The notes below the pieces were generated by a model. That model was not told the DNA's origin, did no database searches, and saw only the letters and a program-made list of their open reading frames with translations. Source: Leptoclinus maculatus (taxonomy: Eukaryota > Chordata > Actinopteri > Perciformes > Stichaeidae). From it: a stretch of 64,000 bases of DNA. The stretch is taken from positions 248,001 through 312,000 of the forward strand of contig JAVDOI010000122.1 in NCBI GenBank assembly GCA_032191485.1, in the 5' to 3' direction. Positions 33,905 through 47,953 of the stretch are shown here, piece after piece (position 1 is the first letter of the stretch; the number at the start of each line of letters is the position of its first letter). Both the position numbers and the translations under genes were made by a program.

Positions 33905-36900
33905 GATAAAGAGGGATGATGTTGGAGTTGCTCAATGGAACTTTGAATAATAGGTCAGTTATGTTGTCTTTAATTTGTATAGCTTTTACAATCTCAAGAT
34001 TATCAAACACACCGCTTCTGACACTATTGTTTGTTAAGATTCTTGTTCTCGGAAGTCAGTCCCAAGAACATCTTTCCCTGTGACACCACGCAGCTTGTGA
34101 AAGCCAACGTGTAGTCTGTTGTGTTCAATCACGGCAAGAATTTATGACTCGAATCGCCTAATCTGACCATCTTAAAAACGCTTATCTTTACATAGCAAGT
34201 AGTTGTTTGTTGCTATATTAATATTCTGCACCCTGTTAATTGCACCTTTAACAGACAAAAAATTTGTTTAGCCTGCACCCGGCATTAGAGCGGAAGTCGA
34301 GAAGAAAACTGGAAAAATATTCAGCAAACATGGAATTATTAAAATAAGATTAAATAATCCTTTATTATTCCCACAGTGGGGACATTTACAGGATTACAGC
34401 AGCATAGTGGATCGTGCAAACAAGAGACATAGTAAAAAACAATGTATCAAAACAAGTATTATAAATAAGTAAATAACTAATAAACAGTAAGGAACATTAA
34501 CTAAGTAATCAAACTTATTCAAAGATTTAATAAATACAGTAAGTGTGAATTTAAGTATGAATATGCTTGGATACGTGTTTTGTTATTGAGAATCAGCTAA
34601 AAGTGTGATTTTTAGTTTAAACGTGTTTGCATGATTCAGATATTATTGGAGACGTCAACTATCCAATGAGGCGCTGTTTAGTATTCACAAATTTAAATCA
34701 ATTAAAATGAATATCATATGTTACATTGTCTTGTTTTATAATAATAATAATAACTAGAAAATTTCACAAGAATTTTTGACAGTGTGGCTGCTACTGTCCG
34801 GAGACGTCGCAATATATATACACGCCAATATTGCCGGTAGTATCGTTGAGGTTCAATTGAGATATCGCTTCTCTCTTTTCTGCATTTTAGATTCATACTC
34901 TTGGATTGAAATGGACAGTCCACAAATGGCTCCCGTCATTTCTGTATTGGAGATATACATCTTTGTTTGAGATACATACCTTTGAAAATTACATTTCTGT
35001 ATTTGTGATGGAAAGACTTGGACTTAACATTTCTTAACATGAACCTCATTCTGAGCTTCATGTTAAGATACAGTTACTCTGTGGGGCTTTTATTTTGAAA
35101 GGGTGGGACTGGTTGGGCGAGAGAGGGGGAGAGGAGACATAATCATAATGTTTGACACATACACAGAGGTTATTAAATGACTGGAGGTCTAACAATGTCT
35201 TTGACTGAATATCGCCAAGTCATGTGTGTGTTTGTGTGTCAGTGTGTAGAGAGAGACAGACAGAGAGAGAGAGAACGTGTGTGTGTGTGTGTGTGTGTAA
35301 CTGGTTGCCATGGTGAGGACGCACCTGGTTGGAGAGGCAGACTGATTAAAAAAACGTTACAGTAAACAGTGATTTTGAACAAAACTCCTGCCTCCTTTTA
35401 ACAAAAAGCAGAGTGCCAAAATATTGGTAGCATGAGAGAGATAAGACTCTGCCAAACGCATTGATGTGTTTTTTATGTTTGTGGTGTTAAAAATGTGAGC
35501 TCCAGAGCAATATACAAAACTGGTACCGTCTGCTTTCTTTGAGAAATTAGTGGTGAAATTTAACATGGAGTCTAATAGAGCAGTTGGTTGGAGTTCATGT
35601 CGCTCTGCGGCTCTTTGACTCAAATGTGTAAGTCTGTTGGATTCCAATGACATCTGTGTGCGACCAGCACAACATTTCCAAGCTTTTTGGCCAAAAATGG
35701 TGTAGAAAGAGTAAAAATTGTGGGACTCGGCGCAATTTGTTCGTAAAAATCACAGAATACTTTTCCTGCTCTGCTCCACTCTGACAGTTATGTCATCACT
35801 CTAGCGCTGAACATTCCGTGCAATACACACCCATTATAAAATCTGAAATGGACCCAAAATGTTCCTGAAACTTAATCTGTGACTTCATGAAAACTGTGCT
35901 AGCTATCAAAATGCCCATTTGGCTCAATAAAGTCCAGCGTTTTGGCAACGTTTTAAACTTCAAATCATTGTTCTACGTTAATATATGGCTAGTCAATATG
36001 GGCCCAAAGTTAAGTGTTTTTTACCTCTCTTCACGCCAAAACCCCATTCAAGTGAATGGAGAATTTCTTTTCAGTTTATCGCGATTTTTGGGAAAACCGC
36101 TGGGCAAATCTCTCTAAAAAATAGATAGCACACGATTTCCGATCAAGCCGCACGTTTTGATGTATTTTTTGCACAGGTGTTGGCAACGCTGTGTGAGGAG
36201 AAGCGTGGCAAACTTTCTGGCAGATAAATATATTATTATTCAGCCCGATGGATTATATACAGTGTGATTTGACACAGTCAGTTGTACTGCCTTTGTGCTA
36301 CGAAGCCACACTGAATAACTTTATTTATATAGCACCTTTAAAAACAGAGTTCACAATGTGCTTTTACAGACAAAGCAGCAAAAGCAAGGCAATGATAACA
36401 ACAACAGAAAGCTCAACAGTGAGGCCCAACAAAGCACGACAACTAAGGTAAGAGTTAAACCCGGATAAAACAGTACAATAGATGAAACAGAAAAAGACAG
36501 TCGATACGATAAAAATACACTAATAAAATAAATAGAATAATTTAGTAAAATCAACAAATACAAATAAAATAGTAAATATTCTTTTTTTAACTGCGGTAAA
36601 GAAAATGCAAGGAACCTTGACTCCAGACTGCAGTAGAGACTATCATTTTGTGTAAGTTACACTGCATAGTTTCAAATTCAAACAATGAGGAGCTGGTGAG
36701 TCCGTAAATTTGTTGTTGATAATATCCGCAGTGTTCCTTCAAAATACTGTAGAAACACTAGTGTCCTGAATATTTTAATAATACTAAAGGTTTATGTTAT
36801 GGCCATCTATTATAATTATTCCAAATGAGAATCTTGTATTTTCCATCAGTTTAGTATAACAGATATGAATCTAAATACTTTAATACCCACATGTGCCTCA

Positions 36901-36988
36901 GTCAACATTCGTACGGAGAAGGAGCCAGTCTAGGTCGGACATCAGAGCTAACGACATAGCAAATCTCAATGCTTCATCATTGTAGAAA
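33905..36988. repeat. 3-kb block, copy of gene 8 (short type)
   Basis: AAAACAC flanks at 33898-33904 and 36989-36995. Deletion junction near 34183. GT/GA microsatellite 35223-35297. Carries the 'B' marks found again 9520 bp away: GCTTTTACAGAC at 36360 (others GCTTTGACAGAC) and TGTAGAAAAAAACACTGC at 36981. Confidence 0.78.
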
Positions 36989-37649
36989 AAAACACTGCAC
37001 CATAATAGCGGAATTAGTCGGAACATTTAACCATAATTTGAGTGAACTGACTTCAACTGCTAACTGTTTTAGGTCACTTCATGGTAATCTTAAGCTTGTA
37101 CTTGCTGCTAGCAGTGCCCGAAAACAAATTGTAGGCTCAGTAATTAGACGTTTTCTTACCGAAGAGGTCGTTTGGAGTCGTAGCTGTATAAACTGACAAT
37201 TGATATTGATAAAAAAACAAGGCATGAATAGAGAAGTAATTTAAGCCAACATTAGTGGCTACCATTAGTTTAGTTAACTTCTCACAATATGACAATTTAG
37301 ATGCCTCACTTGTTTATTTTGATTTCATTGTCAAACTTGAAGCATTGTTAACTACCCAGAATATTTGTCTGTCTTGCACAATCAAAGGTCTTGAAGTGCC
37401 TTTGTCTGTTGGGTTTAACAGTCAAATGTAGAGCTACATTTCTCAGCAGATTTAAAGCATTTTAGGATGAAAACATGCTTGCCAAGAGCTACTTGCTGTC
37501 TAAAAGAATTCTAATATATTACATTTCATGAACCGTTACATATATTGTTTGTTATAAACTATTTCATTGTGACAGTTGGGCAATAAGCTTGACAAAAAGA
37601 AGTGCAGAAATTATTCATTTAATTTGCATTTGATACATTCAGGAAACAC

Positions 37650-38389
37650 TTAGTTGTAGGAATCAGTGATGCGCCTCATGGACCTCATGTCGCTCATGCC
37701 CATGTCCCTGAAGTTCCTGTACTCTCCGGGCCTCATGTACATCTGCTTGCCTCTGTACTGGGGCTGCTCGTACATCAGCCAGTGGCCGTCCATCACGTTG
37801 CAGGATTGGCACTCGTTCATGCGGTAACGGTCCTGGATGTTGTCACAGTCGTCCATCATCTCGTGACTCTGACCACCGAAGTTCTCCCTCTCGTAGATAT
37901 TCATCCTGAACTGTCCTCTGTGCTGTTTTGAAGAAACAAGAGAAAAATGTTGATTATTTCAGAGATAAAAAAGGTATCACTCAAAGATCAACTTTTAAGG
38001 TCTGTTTTAAACCTACCATGGGGATCATACGGCAAGACCTGATGCAGTCCCTCATGCCCATCATGCTCATGTGGTCGGCGTACTCGCCCCTCTTCATGAA
38101 GTACTGGTTCCCCATGTAGTTGGGGCGGTCGTAGACCATGAAGCAGCCGCTCTCCACCCTGCAGGAGTGACACCTGCTCAGGTTGGAGGTCATGTCAGAG
38201 CAGTCGCTCATGCACTCATGGGAGCGACCCTGGAAGTTCTTCTCCTCGTAGAAGGTGATCTGAAAACAAGTTAATTATAATGTTTAGAAATAAAGCAGTG
38301 AGGTGAATATGGTGACAGTCATTTTTGCTTATTACAAAAAGATTTTAAAACAGTACCTTGCCCCTCATGTTCATGTCGGTGTTGCTCAT
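37650..38389 (-). CDS. crygm: gamma-M crystallin, gene 9
   Basis: Gamma-M crystallin of 182 aa, same protein as genes 8, 10 and 11. Exons: 38389-38357, 38259-38017, 37922-37650 (stop TAA), introns 97 and 94 bp. The two-domain Greek-key fold is complete: FYEEKNFQG and FMVYDRPNYMG, then IYERENFGG and LMYEQPQYRG. It is 'B' type by its 3' flank and lies 9520 bp from its closest relative, gene 11. ATTAAA at 37623-37618. Because four copies encode one protein, it most likely acts as extra gene dose rather than as a specialised crystallin. Confidence 0.95.
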
Positions 38390-38433
38390 GGTTGCTGTTG
38401 CTGAACTGCTTGCCTATCTGGTTTAACCCTTTC

Positions 38434-38497
38434 CTTTTATACCTGACCAAGGTAAAGAATCAGTGACCCCTCCCCCCCAGAACCCCATTACTCAGCA
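38434..38497 (-). promoter_or_regulatory. Gene 9 promoter: TATA box plus Maf half-site
   Basis: TATAAAAG at 38441-38434 and TGCTGAGTAAT (minus) at 38497-38487; indistinguishable from gene 8's proximal promoter. Confidence 0.7.
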
Positions 38498-38665
38498 ACT
38501 TACTATTGAAGACAACAGAATGCAGAGGTTTTGTGCATTTTTCAGGGGCTGGGTACCTTGTAGTCCATGACAACTGACACCGCATCTGTGATGCGTCACG
38601 AAGTCCTGACAAAAAGATTCCACGTGTTGCCACGTTGACCAATAGGAGCACAGAACTGAAAACAC

Positions 38666-41600
38666 GATAAAGAGGGATGATGTTGGAGTTGCTCAATGGA
38701 ACTTTGAATAATAGGTCAGTTATGTTGTCTTTAATTTGTATAGCTTTTACAATCTCAAGATTATCAAACACACCGCTTCTGACACTATTGTTTGTTAAGA
38801 TTCTTGTTCTCGGAAGTCAGTCCCAAGAACATCTTTCCCTGTGACACCACGCAGCTTGTGAAAGCCAACGTGTAGTCTGTTGTGTTCAATCACGGCAAGA
38901 ATTTATGACTCGAATCGCCTAATCTGACCATCTTAAAAACGCTTATCTTTACATAGCAAGTAGTTGTTTGTTGCTATATTAATATTCTGCACCCTGTTAA
39001 TTGCACCTTTAACAGACAAAAAATTTGTTTAGCCTGCACCCGGCATTAGAGCGGAAGTCGAGAAGAAAACTGGAAAAATATTCAGCAAACATGGAATTAT
39101 TAAAATAAGATTAAATAATCCTTTATTATTCCCACAGTGGGGACATTTACAGGATTACAGCAGCATAGTGGATCGTGCAAACAAGAGACATAGTAAAAAA
39201 CAATGTATCAAAACAAGTATTATAAATAAGTAAATAACTAATAAACAGTAAGGAACATTAACTAAGTAATCAAACTTATTCAAAGATTTAATAAATACAG
39301 TAAGTGTGAATTTAAGTATGAATATGCTTGGATACGTGTTTTGTTATTGAGAATCAGCTAAAAGTGTGATTTTTAGTTTAAACGTGTTTGCATGATTCAG
39401 ATATTATTGGAGACGTCAACTATCCAATGAGGCGCTGTTTAGTATTCACAAATTTAAATCAATTAAAATGAATATCATATGTTACATTGTCTTGTTTTAT
39501 AATAATAATAATAACTAGAAAATTTCACAAGAATTTTTGACAGTGTGGCTGCTACTGTCCGGAGACGTCGCAATATATATACACGCCAATATTGCCGGTA
39601 GTATCGTTGAGGTTCAATTGAGATATCGCTTCTCTCTTTTCTGCATTTTAGATTCATACTCTTGGATTGAAATGGACAGTCCACAAATGGCTCCCGTCAT
39701 TTCTGTATTGGAGATATACATCTTTGTTTGAGATACATACCTTTGAAAATTACATTTCTGTATTTGTGATGGAAAGACTTGGACTTAACATTTCTTAACA
39801 TGAACCTCATTCTGAGCTTCATGTTAAGATACAGTTACTCTGTGGGGCTTTTATTTTGAAAGGGTGGGACTGGTTGGGCGAGAGAGGGGGAGAGGAGACA
39901 TAATCATAATGTTTGACACATACACAGAGGTTATTAAATGACTGGAGGTCTAACAATGTCTTTGACTGAATATCGCCAAGTCATGTGTGTGTTTGTGTGT
40001 CAGTGTGTAGAGAGAGACAGACAGAGAGAGAGAGAACGTGTGTGTGTGTGTGTGTGTGTAACTGGTTGCCATGGTGAGGACGCACCTGGTTGGAGAGGCA
40101 GACTGATTAAAAAAACGTTACAGTAAACAGTGATTTTGAACAAAACTCCTGCCTCCTTTTAACAAAAAGCAGAGTGCCAAAATATTGGTAGCATGAGAGA
40201 GATAAGACTCTGCCAAACGCATTGATGTGTTTTTTATGTTTGTGGTGTTAAAAATGTGAGCTCCAGAGCAATATACAAAACTGGTACCGTCTGCTTTCTT
40301 TGAGAAATTAGTGGTGAAATTTAACATGGAGTCTAATAGAGCAGTTGGTTGGAGTTCATGTCGCTCTGCGGCTCTTTGACTCAAATGTGTAAGTCTGTTG
40401 GATTCCAATGACATCTGTGTGCGACCAGCACAACATTTCCAAGCTTTTTGGCCAAAAATGGTGTAGAAAGAGTAAAAATTGTGGGACTCGGCGCAATTTG
40501 TTCGTAAAAATCACAGAATACTTTTCCTGCTCTGCTCCACTCTGACAGTTATGTCATCACTCTAGCGCTGAACATTCCGTGCAATACACACCCATTATAA
40601 AATCTGAAATGGACCCAAAATGTTCCTGAAACTTAATCTGTGACTTCATGAAAACTGTGCTAGCTATCAAAATGCCCATTTGGCTCAATAAAGTCCAGCG
40701 TTTTGGCAACGTTTTAAACTTCAAATCATTGTTCTACGTTAATATATGGCTAGTCAATATGGGCCCAAAGTTAAGTGTTTTTTACCTCTCTTCACGCCAA
40801 AACCCCATTCAAGTGAATGGAGAATTTCTTTTCAGTTTATCGCGATTTTTGGGAAAACCGCTGGGCAAATCTCTCTAAAAAATAGATAGCACACGATTTC
40901 CGATCAAGCCGCACGTTTTGATGTATTTTTTGCACAGGTGTTGGCAACGCTGTGTGAGGAGAAGCGTGGCAAACTTTCTGGCAGATAAATATATTATTAT
41001 TCAGCCCGATGGATTATATACAGTGTGATTTGACACAGTCAGTTGTACTGCCTTTGTGCTACGAAGCCACACTGAATAACTTTATTTATATAGCACCTTT
41101 AAAAACAGAGTTCACAATGTGCTTTGACAGACAAAGCAGCAAAAGCAAGGCAATGATAACAACAACAGAAAGCTCAACAGTGAGGCCCAACAAAGCACGA
41201 CAACTAAGGTAAGAGTTAAACCCGGATAAAACAGTACAATAGATGAAACAGAAAAAGACAGTCGATACGATAAAAATACACTAATAGAATAAATAGAATA
41301 ATTTAGTAAAATCAACAAATAAAAATAAAATAGTAAATATTCTTTTTTTAACTGCGGTAAAGAAAATGCAAGGAACTTTGACTCCAGACTGCAGTAGAGA
41401 CTATCATTTTGTGTAAGTTACACTGCATAGTTTCAAATTCAAACAATGAGGAGCTGGTGAGTCCGTAAATTTGTTGTTGATAATATCCGCAGTGTTCCTT
41501 CAAAATACTGTAGAAACACTAGTGTCCTGAATATTTTAATAATACTAAAGGTTTATGTTATGGCCATCTATTATAATTATTCCAAATGAGAATCTTGTAT

Positions 41601-41749
41601 TTTCCATCAGTTTAGTATAACAGATATGAATCTAAATACTTTAATACCCACATGTGCCTCAGTCAACATTCGTACGGAGAAGGAGCCAGTCTAGGTCGGA
41701 CATCAGAGCTAACGACATAGCAAATCTCAATGCTTCATCATTGTAGAAC
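38666..41749. repeat. 3-kb block, copy of gene 9 (short type)
   Basis: AAAACAC flanks at 38659-38665 and 41750-41756. Microsatellite 39984-40059. 'A' marks as in gene 7's block (GCTTTGACAGAC; AATAGAATAAATAGAATAA near 41284). Confidence 0.78.
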
Positions 41750-42410
41750 AAAACACTGCACCATAATAGCGGAATTAGTCGGAACATTTAACCATAATTT
41801 GAGTGAACTGACTTCAACTGCTAACTGTTTTAGGTCACTTCATGGTAATCTTAAGCTTGTACTTGCTGCTAGCAGTGCCCGAAAACAAATTGTAGGCTCA
41901 GTAATTAGACGTTTTCTTACCGAAGAGGTCGTTTGGAGTCTTAGCTGTATAAACTGACAATTGATATTGATAAAAAAACAAGGCATGAATAGAGAAGTAA
42001 TTTAAGCCAACATTAGTGGCTACCATTAGTTTAGTTAACTTCTCACAATATGACAATTTAGATGCCTCACTTGTTTATTTTGATTTCATTGTCAAACTTG
42101 AAGCATTATTAACTACCCAGAATATTTGTCTGTCTTGCACAATCAAAGGTCTTGAAGTGCCTTTGTCTGTTGGGTTTAACAGTCAAATGTAGAGCTACAT
42201 TTCTCAGCAGATTTAAAGCATTTTAGGATGAAAACATGCTTGCCAAGAGCTACTTGCTGTCTAAAAGAATTCTAATATATTACATTTCATGAACCGTTAC
42301 ATATATTGTTTGTTATAAACTATTTCATTGTGACAGTTGGGCAATAAGCTTGACAAAAAGAAGTGCAGAAATTATTCATTTAATTTGCATTTGATACATT
42401 CAGGAAACAC

Positions 42411-43150
42411 TTAGTTGTAGGAATCAGTGATGCGCCTCATGGACCTCATGTCGCTCATGCCCATGTCCCTGAAGTTCCTGTACTCTCCGGGCCTCATGTA
42501 CATCTGCTTGCCTCTGTACTGGGGCTGCTCGTACATCAGCCAGTGGCCGTCCATCACGTTGCAGGATTGGCACTCGTTCATGCGGTAACGGTCCTGGATG
42601 TTGTCACAGTCGTCCATCATCTCGTGACTCTGACCACCGAAGTTCTCCCTCTCGTAGATATTCATCCTGAACTGTCCTCTGTGCTGTTTTGAAGAAACAA
42701 GAGAAAAATGTTGATTATTTCAGAGATAAAAAAGGTATCACTCAAAGATCAACTTTTAAGGTCTGTTTTAAACCTACCATGGGGATCATACGGCAAGACC
42801 TGATGCAGTCCCTCATGCCCATCATGCTCATGTGGTCGGCGTACTCGCCCCTCTTCATGAAGTACTGGTTCCCCATGTAGTTGGGGCGGTCGTAGACCAT
42901 GAAGCAGCCGCTCTCCACCCTGCAGGAGTGACACCTGCTCAGGTTGGAGGTCATGTCAGAGCAGTCGCTCATGCACTCATGGGAGCGACCCTGGAAGTTC
43001 TTCTCCTCGTAGAAGGTGATCTGAAAACAAGTTAATTATAATGTTTAGAAATAAAGCAGTGAGGTGAATATGGTGACAGTCATTTTTGCTTATTACAAAA
43101 AGATTTTAAAACAGTACCTTGCCCCTCATGTTCATGTCGGTGTTGCTCAT
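42411..43150 (-). CDS. crygm: gamma-M crystallin, gene 10
   Basis: Gamma-M crystallin of 182 aa, protein identical to genes 8, 9 and 11. Exons: 43150-43118, 43020-42778, 42683-42411 (stop TAA). All splice sites are GT-AG and the reading frame is open through both domains. 'A' type by its 3' flank (GCATTATTAACTACC near 42104). Its distal upstream region differs from its three twins in a patch at about 43427-43460 that matches the gene 4/12 type. ATTAAA at 42384-42379. Confidence 0.95.
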
Positions 43151-43194
43151 GGTTGCTGTTGCTGAACTGCTTGCCTATCTGGTTTAACCCTTTC

Positions 43195-43258
43195 CTTTTA
43201 TACCTGACCAAGGTAAAGAATCAGTGACCCCTCCCCCCCAGAACCCCATTACTCAGCA
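43195..43258 (-). promoter_or_regulatory. Gene 10 promoter: TATA box plus Maf half-site
   Basis: TATAAAAG at 43202-43195 and TGCTGAGTAAT (minus) at 43258-43248. The proximal part is as in gene 8; the foreign-looking patch starts about 170 bp further upstream. Confidence 0.7.
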
Positions 43259-43426
43259 ACTTACTATTGAAGACAACAGAATGCAGAGGTTTTGTGCATT
43301 TTTCAGGGGCTGGGTACCTTGTAGTCCATGACAACTGACACCGCATCTGTGATGCGTCACGAAGTCCTGACAAAAAGATTCCACGTGTTGCCACGTTGAC
43401 CAATAGGAGCACAGAACTGAAAACAC

Positions 43427-46400
43427 GGTAAAGAGGGATGATGTTGGTGTTGCTCAGTGGAACTTTGAATAATAGGTCAGTTATGTTGTCTTTAATTTGT
43501 ATAGCTTTTACAATCTCAAGATTATCAAACACACCGCTTCTGACACTATTGTTTGTTAAGATTCTTGTTCTCGGAAGTCAGTCCCAAGAACATCTTTCCC
43601 TGTGACACCACGCAGCTTGTGAAAGCCAACGTGTAGTCTGTTGTGTTCAATCACGGCAAGAATTTATGACTCGAATCGCCTAATCTGACCATCTTAAAAA
43701 CGCTTATCTTTACATAGCAAGTAGTTGTTTGTTGCTATATTAATATTCTGCACCCTGTTAATTGCACCTTTAACAGACAAAAATTTTGTTTAGCCTGCAC
43801 CCGGCATTAGAGCGGAAGTCGAGAAGAAAACTGGAAAAATATTCAGCAAACATGGAATTATTAAAATAAGATTAAATAATCCTTTATTATTCCCACAGTG
43901 GGGACATTTACAGGATTACAGCAGCATAGTGGATCGTGCAAACAAGAGACATAGTAAAAAACAATGTATCAAAACAAGTATTATAAATAAGTAAATAACT
44001 AATAAACAGTAAGGAACATTAACTAAGTAATCAAACTTATTCAAAGATTTAATAAATACAGTAAGTGTGAATTTAAGTATGAATATGCTTGGATACGTGT
44101 TTTGTTATTGAGAATCAGCTAAAAGTGTGATTTTTAGTTTAAACGTGTTTGCATGATTCAGATATTATTGGAGACGTCAACTATCCAATGAGGCGCTGTT
44201 TAGTATTCACAAATTTAAATCAATTAAAATGAATATCATATGTTACATTGTCTTGTTTTATAATAATAATAATAACTAGAAAATTTCACAAGAATTTTTG
44301 ACAGTGTGGCTGCTACTGTCCGGAGACGTCGCAATATATATACACGCCAATATTGCCGGTAGTATCGTTGAGGTTCAATTGAGATATCGCTTCTCTCTTT
44401 TCTGCATTTTAGATTCATACTCTTGGATTGAAATGGACAGTCCACAAATGGCTCCCGTCATTTCTGTATTGGAGATATACATCTTTGTTTGAGATACATA
44501 CCTTTGAAAATTACATTTCTGTATTTGTGATGGAAAGACTTGGACTTAACATTTCTTAACATGAACCTCATTCTGAGCTTCATGTTAAGATACAGTTACT
44601 CTGTGGGGCTTTTATTTTGAAAGGGTGGGACTGGTTGGGCGAGAGAGGGGGAGAGGAGACATAATCATAATGTTTGACACATACACAGAGGTTATTAAAT
44701 GACTGGAGGTCTAACAATGTCTTTGACTGAATATCGCCAAGTCATGTGTGTGTTTGTGTGTCAGTGTGTAGAGAGAGACAGACAGAGAGAGAGAGAACGT
44801 GTGTGTGTGTGTGTGTGTAACTGGTTGCCATGGTGAGGACGCACCTGGTTGGAGAGGCAGACTGATTAAAAAAACGTTACAGTAAACAGTGATTTTGAAC
44901 AAAACTCCTGCCTCCTTTTAACAAAAAGCAGAGTGCCAAAATATTGGTAGCATGAGAGAGATAAGACTCTGCCAAACGCATTGATGTGTTTTTTATGTTT
45001 GTGGTGTTAAAAATGTGAGCTCCAGAGCAATATACAAAACTGGTACCGTCTGCTTTCTTTGAGAAATTAGTGGTGAAATTTAACATGGAGTCTAATAGAG
45101 CAGTTGGTTGGAGTTCATGTCGCTCTGCGGCTCTTTGACTCAAATGTGTAAGTCTGTTGGATTCCAATGACATCTGTGTGCGACCAGCACAACATTTCCA
45201 AGCTTTTTGGCCAAAAATGGTGTAGAAAGAGTAAAAATTGTGGGACTCGGCGCAATTTGTTCGTAAAAATCACAGAATACTTTTCCTGCTCTGCTCCACT
45301 CTGACAGTTATGTCATCACTCTAGCGCTGAACATTCCGTGCAATACACACCCATTATAAAATCTGAAATGGACCCAAAATGTTCCTGAAACTTAATCTGT
45401 GACTTCATGAAAACTGTGCTAGCTATCAAAATGCCCATTTGGCTCAATAAAGTCCAGCGTTTTGGCAACGTTTTAAACTTCAAATCATTGTTCTACGTTA
45501 ATATATGGCTAGTCAATATGGGCCCAAAGTTAAGTGTTTTTTACCTCTCTTCACGCCAAAACCCCATTCAAGTGAATGGAGAATTTCTTTTCAGTTTATC
45601 GCGATTTTTGGGAAAACCGCTGGGCAAATCTCTCTAAAAAATAGATAGCACACGATTTCCGATCAAGCCGCACGTTTTGATGTATTTTTTGCACAGGTGT
45701 TGGCAACGCTGTGTGAGGAGAAGCGTGGCAAACTTTCTGGCAGATAAATATATTATTATTCAGCCCGATGGATTATATACAGTGTGATTTGACACAGTCA
45801 GTTGTACTGCCTTTGTGCTACGAAGCCACACTGAATAACTTTATTTATATAGCACCTTTAAAAACAGAGTTCACAATGTGCTTTTACAGACAAAGCAGCA
45901 AAAGCAAGGCAATGATAACAACAACAGAAAGCTCAACAGTGAGGCCCAACAAAGCACGACAACTAAGGTAAGAGTTAAACCCGGATAAAACAGTACAATA
46001 GATGAAACAGAAAAAGACAGTCGATACGATAAAAATACACTAATAAAATAAATAGAATAATTTAGTAAAATCAACAAATACAAATAAAATAGTAAATATT
46101 CTTTTTTTAACTGCGGTAAAGAAAATGCAAGGAACCTTGACTCCAGACTGCAGTAGAGACTATCATTTTGTGTAAGTTACACTGCATAGTTTCAAATTCA
46201 AACAATGAGGAGCTGGTGAGTCCGTAAATTTGTTGTTGATAATATCCGCAGTGTTCCTTCAAAATACTGTAGAAACACTAGTGTCCTGAATATTTTAATA
46301 ATACTAAAGGTTTATGTTATGGCCATCTATTATAATTATTCCAAATGAGAATCTTGTATTTTCCATCAGTTTAGTATAACAGATATGAATCTAAATACTT

Positions 46401-46508
46401 TAATACCCACATGTGCCTCAGTCAACATTCGTACGGAGAAGGAGCCAGTCTAGGTCGGACATCAGAGCTAACGACATAGCAAATCTCAATGCTTCATCAT
46501 TGTAGAAA
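43427..46508. repeat. 3-kb block, copy of gene 10 (short type)
   Basis: AAAACAC flanks at 43420-43426 and 46509-46515. Microsatellite 44745-44818. 'B' marks (GCTTTTACAGAC at 45880; GTAGAAAAAAACACTG at 46502) repeat those of gene 8's block exactly 9520 bp earlier. Confidence 0.78.
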
Positions 46509-47169
46509 AAAACACTGCACCATAATAGCGGAATTAGTCGGAACATTTAACCATAATTTGAGTGAACTGACTTCAACTGCTAACTGTTTTAGGTCACTTC
46601 ATGGTAATCTTAAGCTTGTACTTGCTGCTAGCAGTGCCCGAAAACAAATTGTAGGCTCAGTAATTAGACGTTTTCTTACCGAAGAGGTCGTTTGGAGTCG
46701 TAGCTGTATAAACTGACAATTGATATTGATAAAAAAACAAGGCATGAATAGAGAAGTAATTTAAGCCAACATTAGTGGCTACCATTAGTTTAGTTAACTT
46801 CTCACAATATGACAATTTAGATGCCTCACTTGTTTATTTTGATTTCATTGTCAAACTTGAAGCATTGTTAACTACCCAGAATATTTGTCTGTCTTGCACA
46901 ATCAAAGGTCTTGAAGTGCCTTTGTCTGTTGGGTTTAACAGTCAAATGTAGAGCTACATTTCTCAGCAGATTTAAAGCATTTTAGGATGAAAACATGCTT
47001 GCCAAGAGCTACTTGCTGTCTAAAAGAATTCTAATATATTACATTTCATGAACCGTTACATATATTGTTTGTTATAAACTATTTCATTGTGACAGTTGGG
47101 CAATAAGCTTGACAAAAAGAAGTGCAGAAATTATTCATTTAATTTGCATTTGATACATTCAGGAAACAC

Positions 47170-47909
47170 TTAGTTGTAGGAATCAGTGATGCGCCTCATG
47201 GACCTCATGTCGCTCATGCCCATGTCCCTGAAGTTCCTGTACTCTCCGGGCCTCATGTACATCTGCTTGCCTCTGTACTGGGGCTGCTCGTACATCAGCC
47301 AGTGGCCGTCCATCACGTTGCAGGATTGGCACTCGTTCATGCGGTAACGGTCCTGGATGTTGTCACAGTCGTCCATCATCTCGTGACTCTGACCACCGAA
47401 GTTCTCCCTCTCGTAGATATTCATCCTGAACTGTCCTCTGTGCTGTTTTGAAGAAACAAGAGAAAAATGTTGATTATTTCAGAGATAAAAAAGGTATCAC
47501 TCAAAGATCAACTTTTAAGGTCTGTTTTAAACCTACCATGGGGATCATACGGCAAGACCTGATGCAGTCCCTCATGCCCATCATGCTCATGTGGTCGGCG
47601 TACTCGCCCCTCTTCATGAAGTACTGGTTCCCCATGTAGTTGGGGCGGTCGTAGACCATGAAGCAGCCGCTCTCCACCCTGCAGGAGTGACACCTGCTCA
47701 GGTTGGAGGTCATGTCAGAGCAGTCGCTCATGCACTCATGGGAGCGACCCTGGAAGTTCTTCTCCTCGTAGAAGGTGATCTGAAAACAAGTTAATTATAA
47801 TGTTTAGAAATAAAGCAGTGAGGTGAATATGGTGACAGTCATTTTTGCTTATTACAAAAAGATTTTAAAACAGTACCTTGCCCCTCATGTTCATGTCGGT
47901 GTTGCTCAT
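47170..47909 (-). CDS. crygm: gamma-M crystallin, gene 11
   Basis: Gamma-M crystallin of 182 aa, last of the four identical proteins. Exons: 47909-47877, 47779-47537, 47442-47170 (stop TAA); introns 97 and 94 bp. 'B' type 3' flank shared with gene 9. Upstream it carries a private CAGAAGTGAAAAC (48172) where its twins have CAGAACTGAAAAC, showing that the copies are true separate loci at least there. ATTAAA at 47143-47138. Right-most member of the 4.76-kb sub-family. Confidence 0.95.
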
Positions 47910-47953
47910 GGTTGCTGTTGCTGAACTGCTTGCCTATCTGGTTTAACCCTTTC

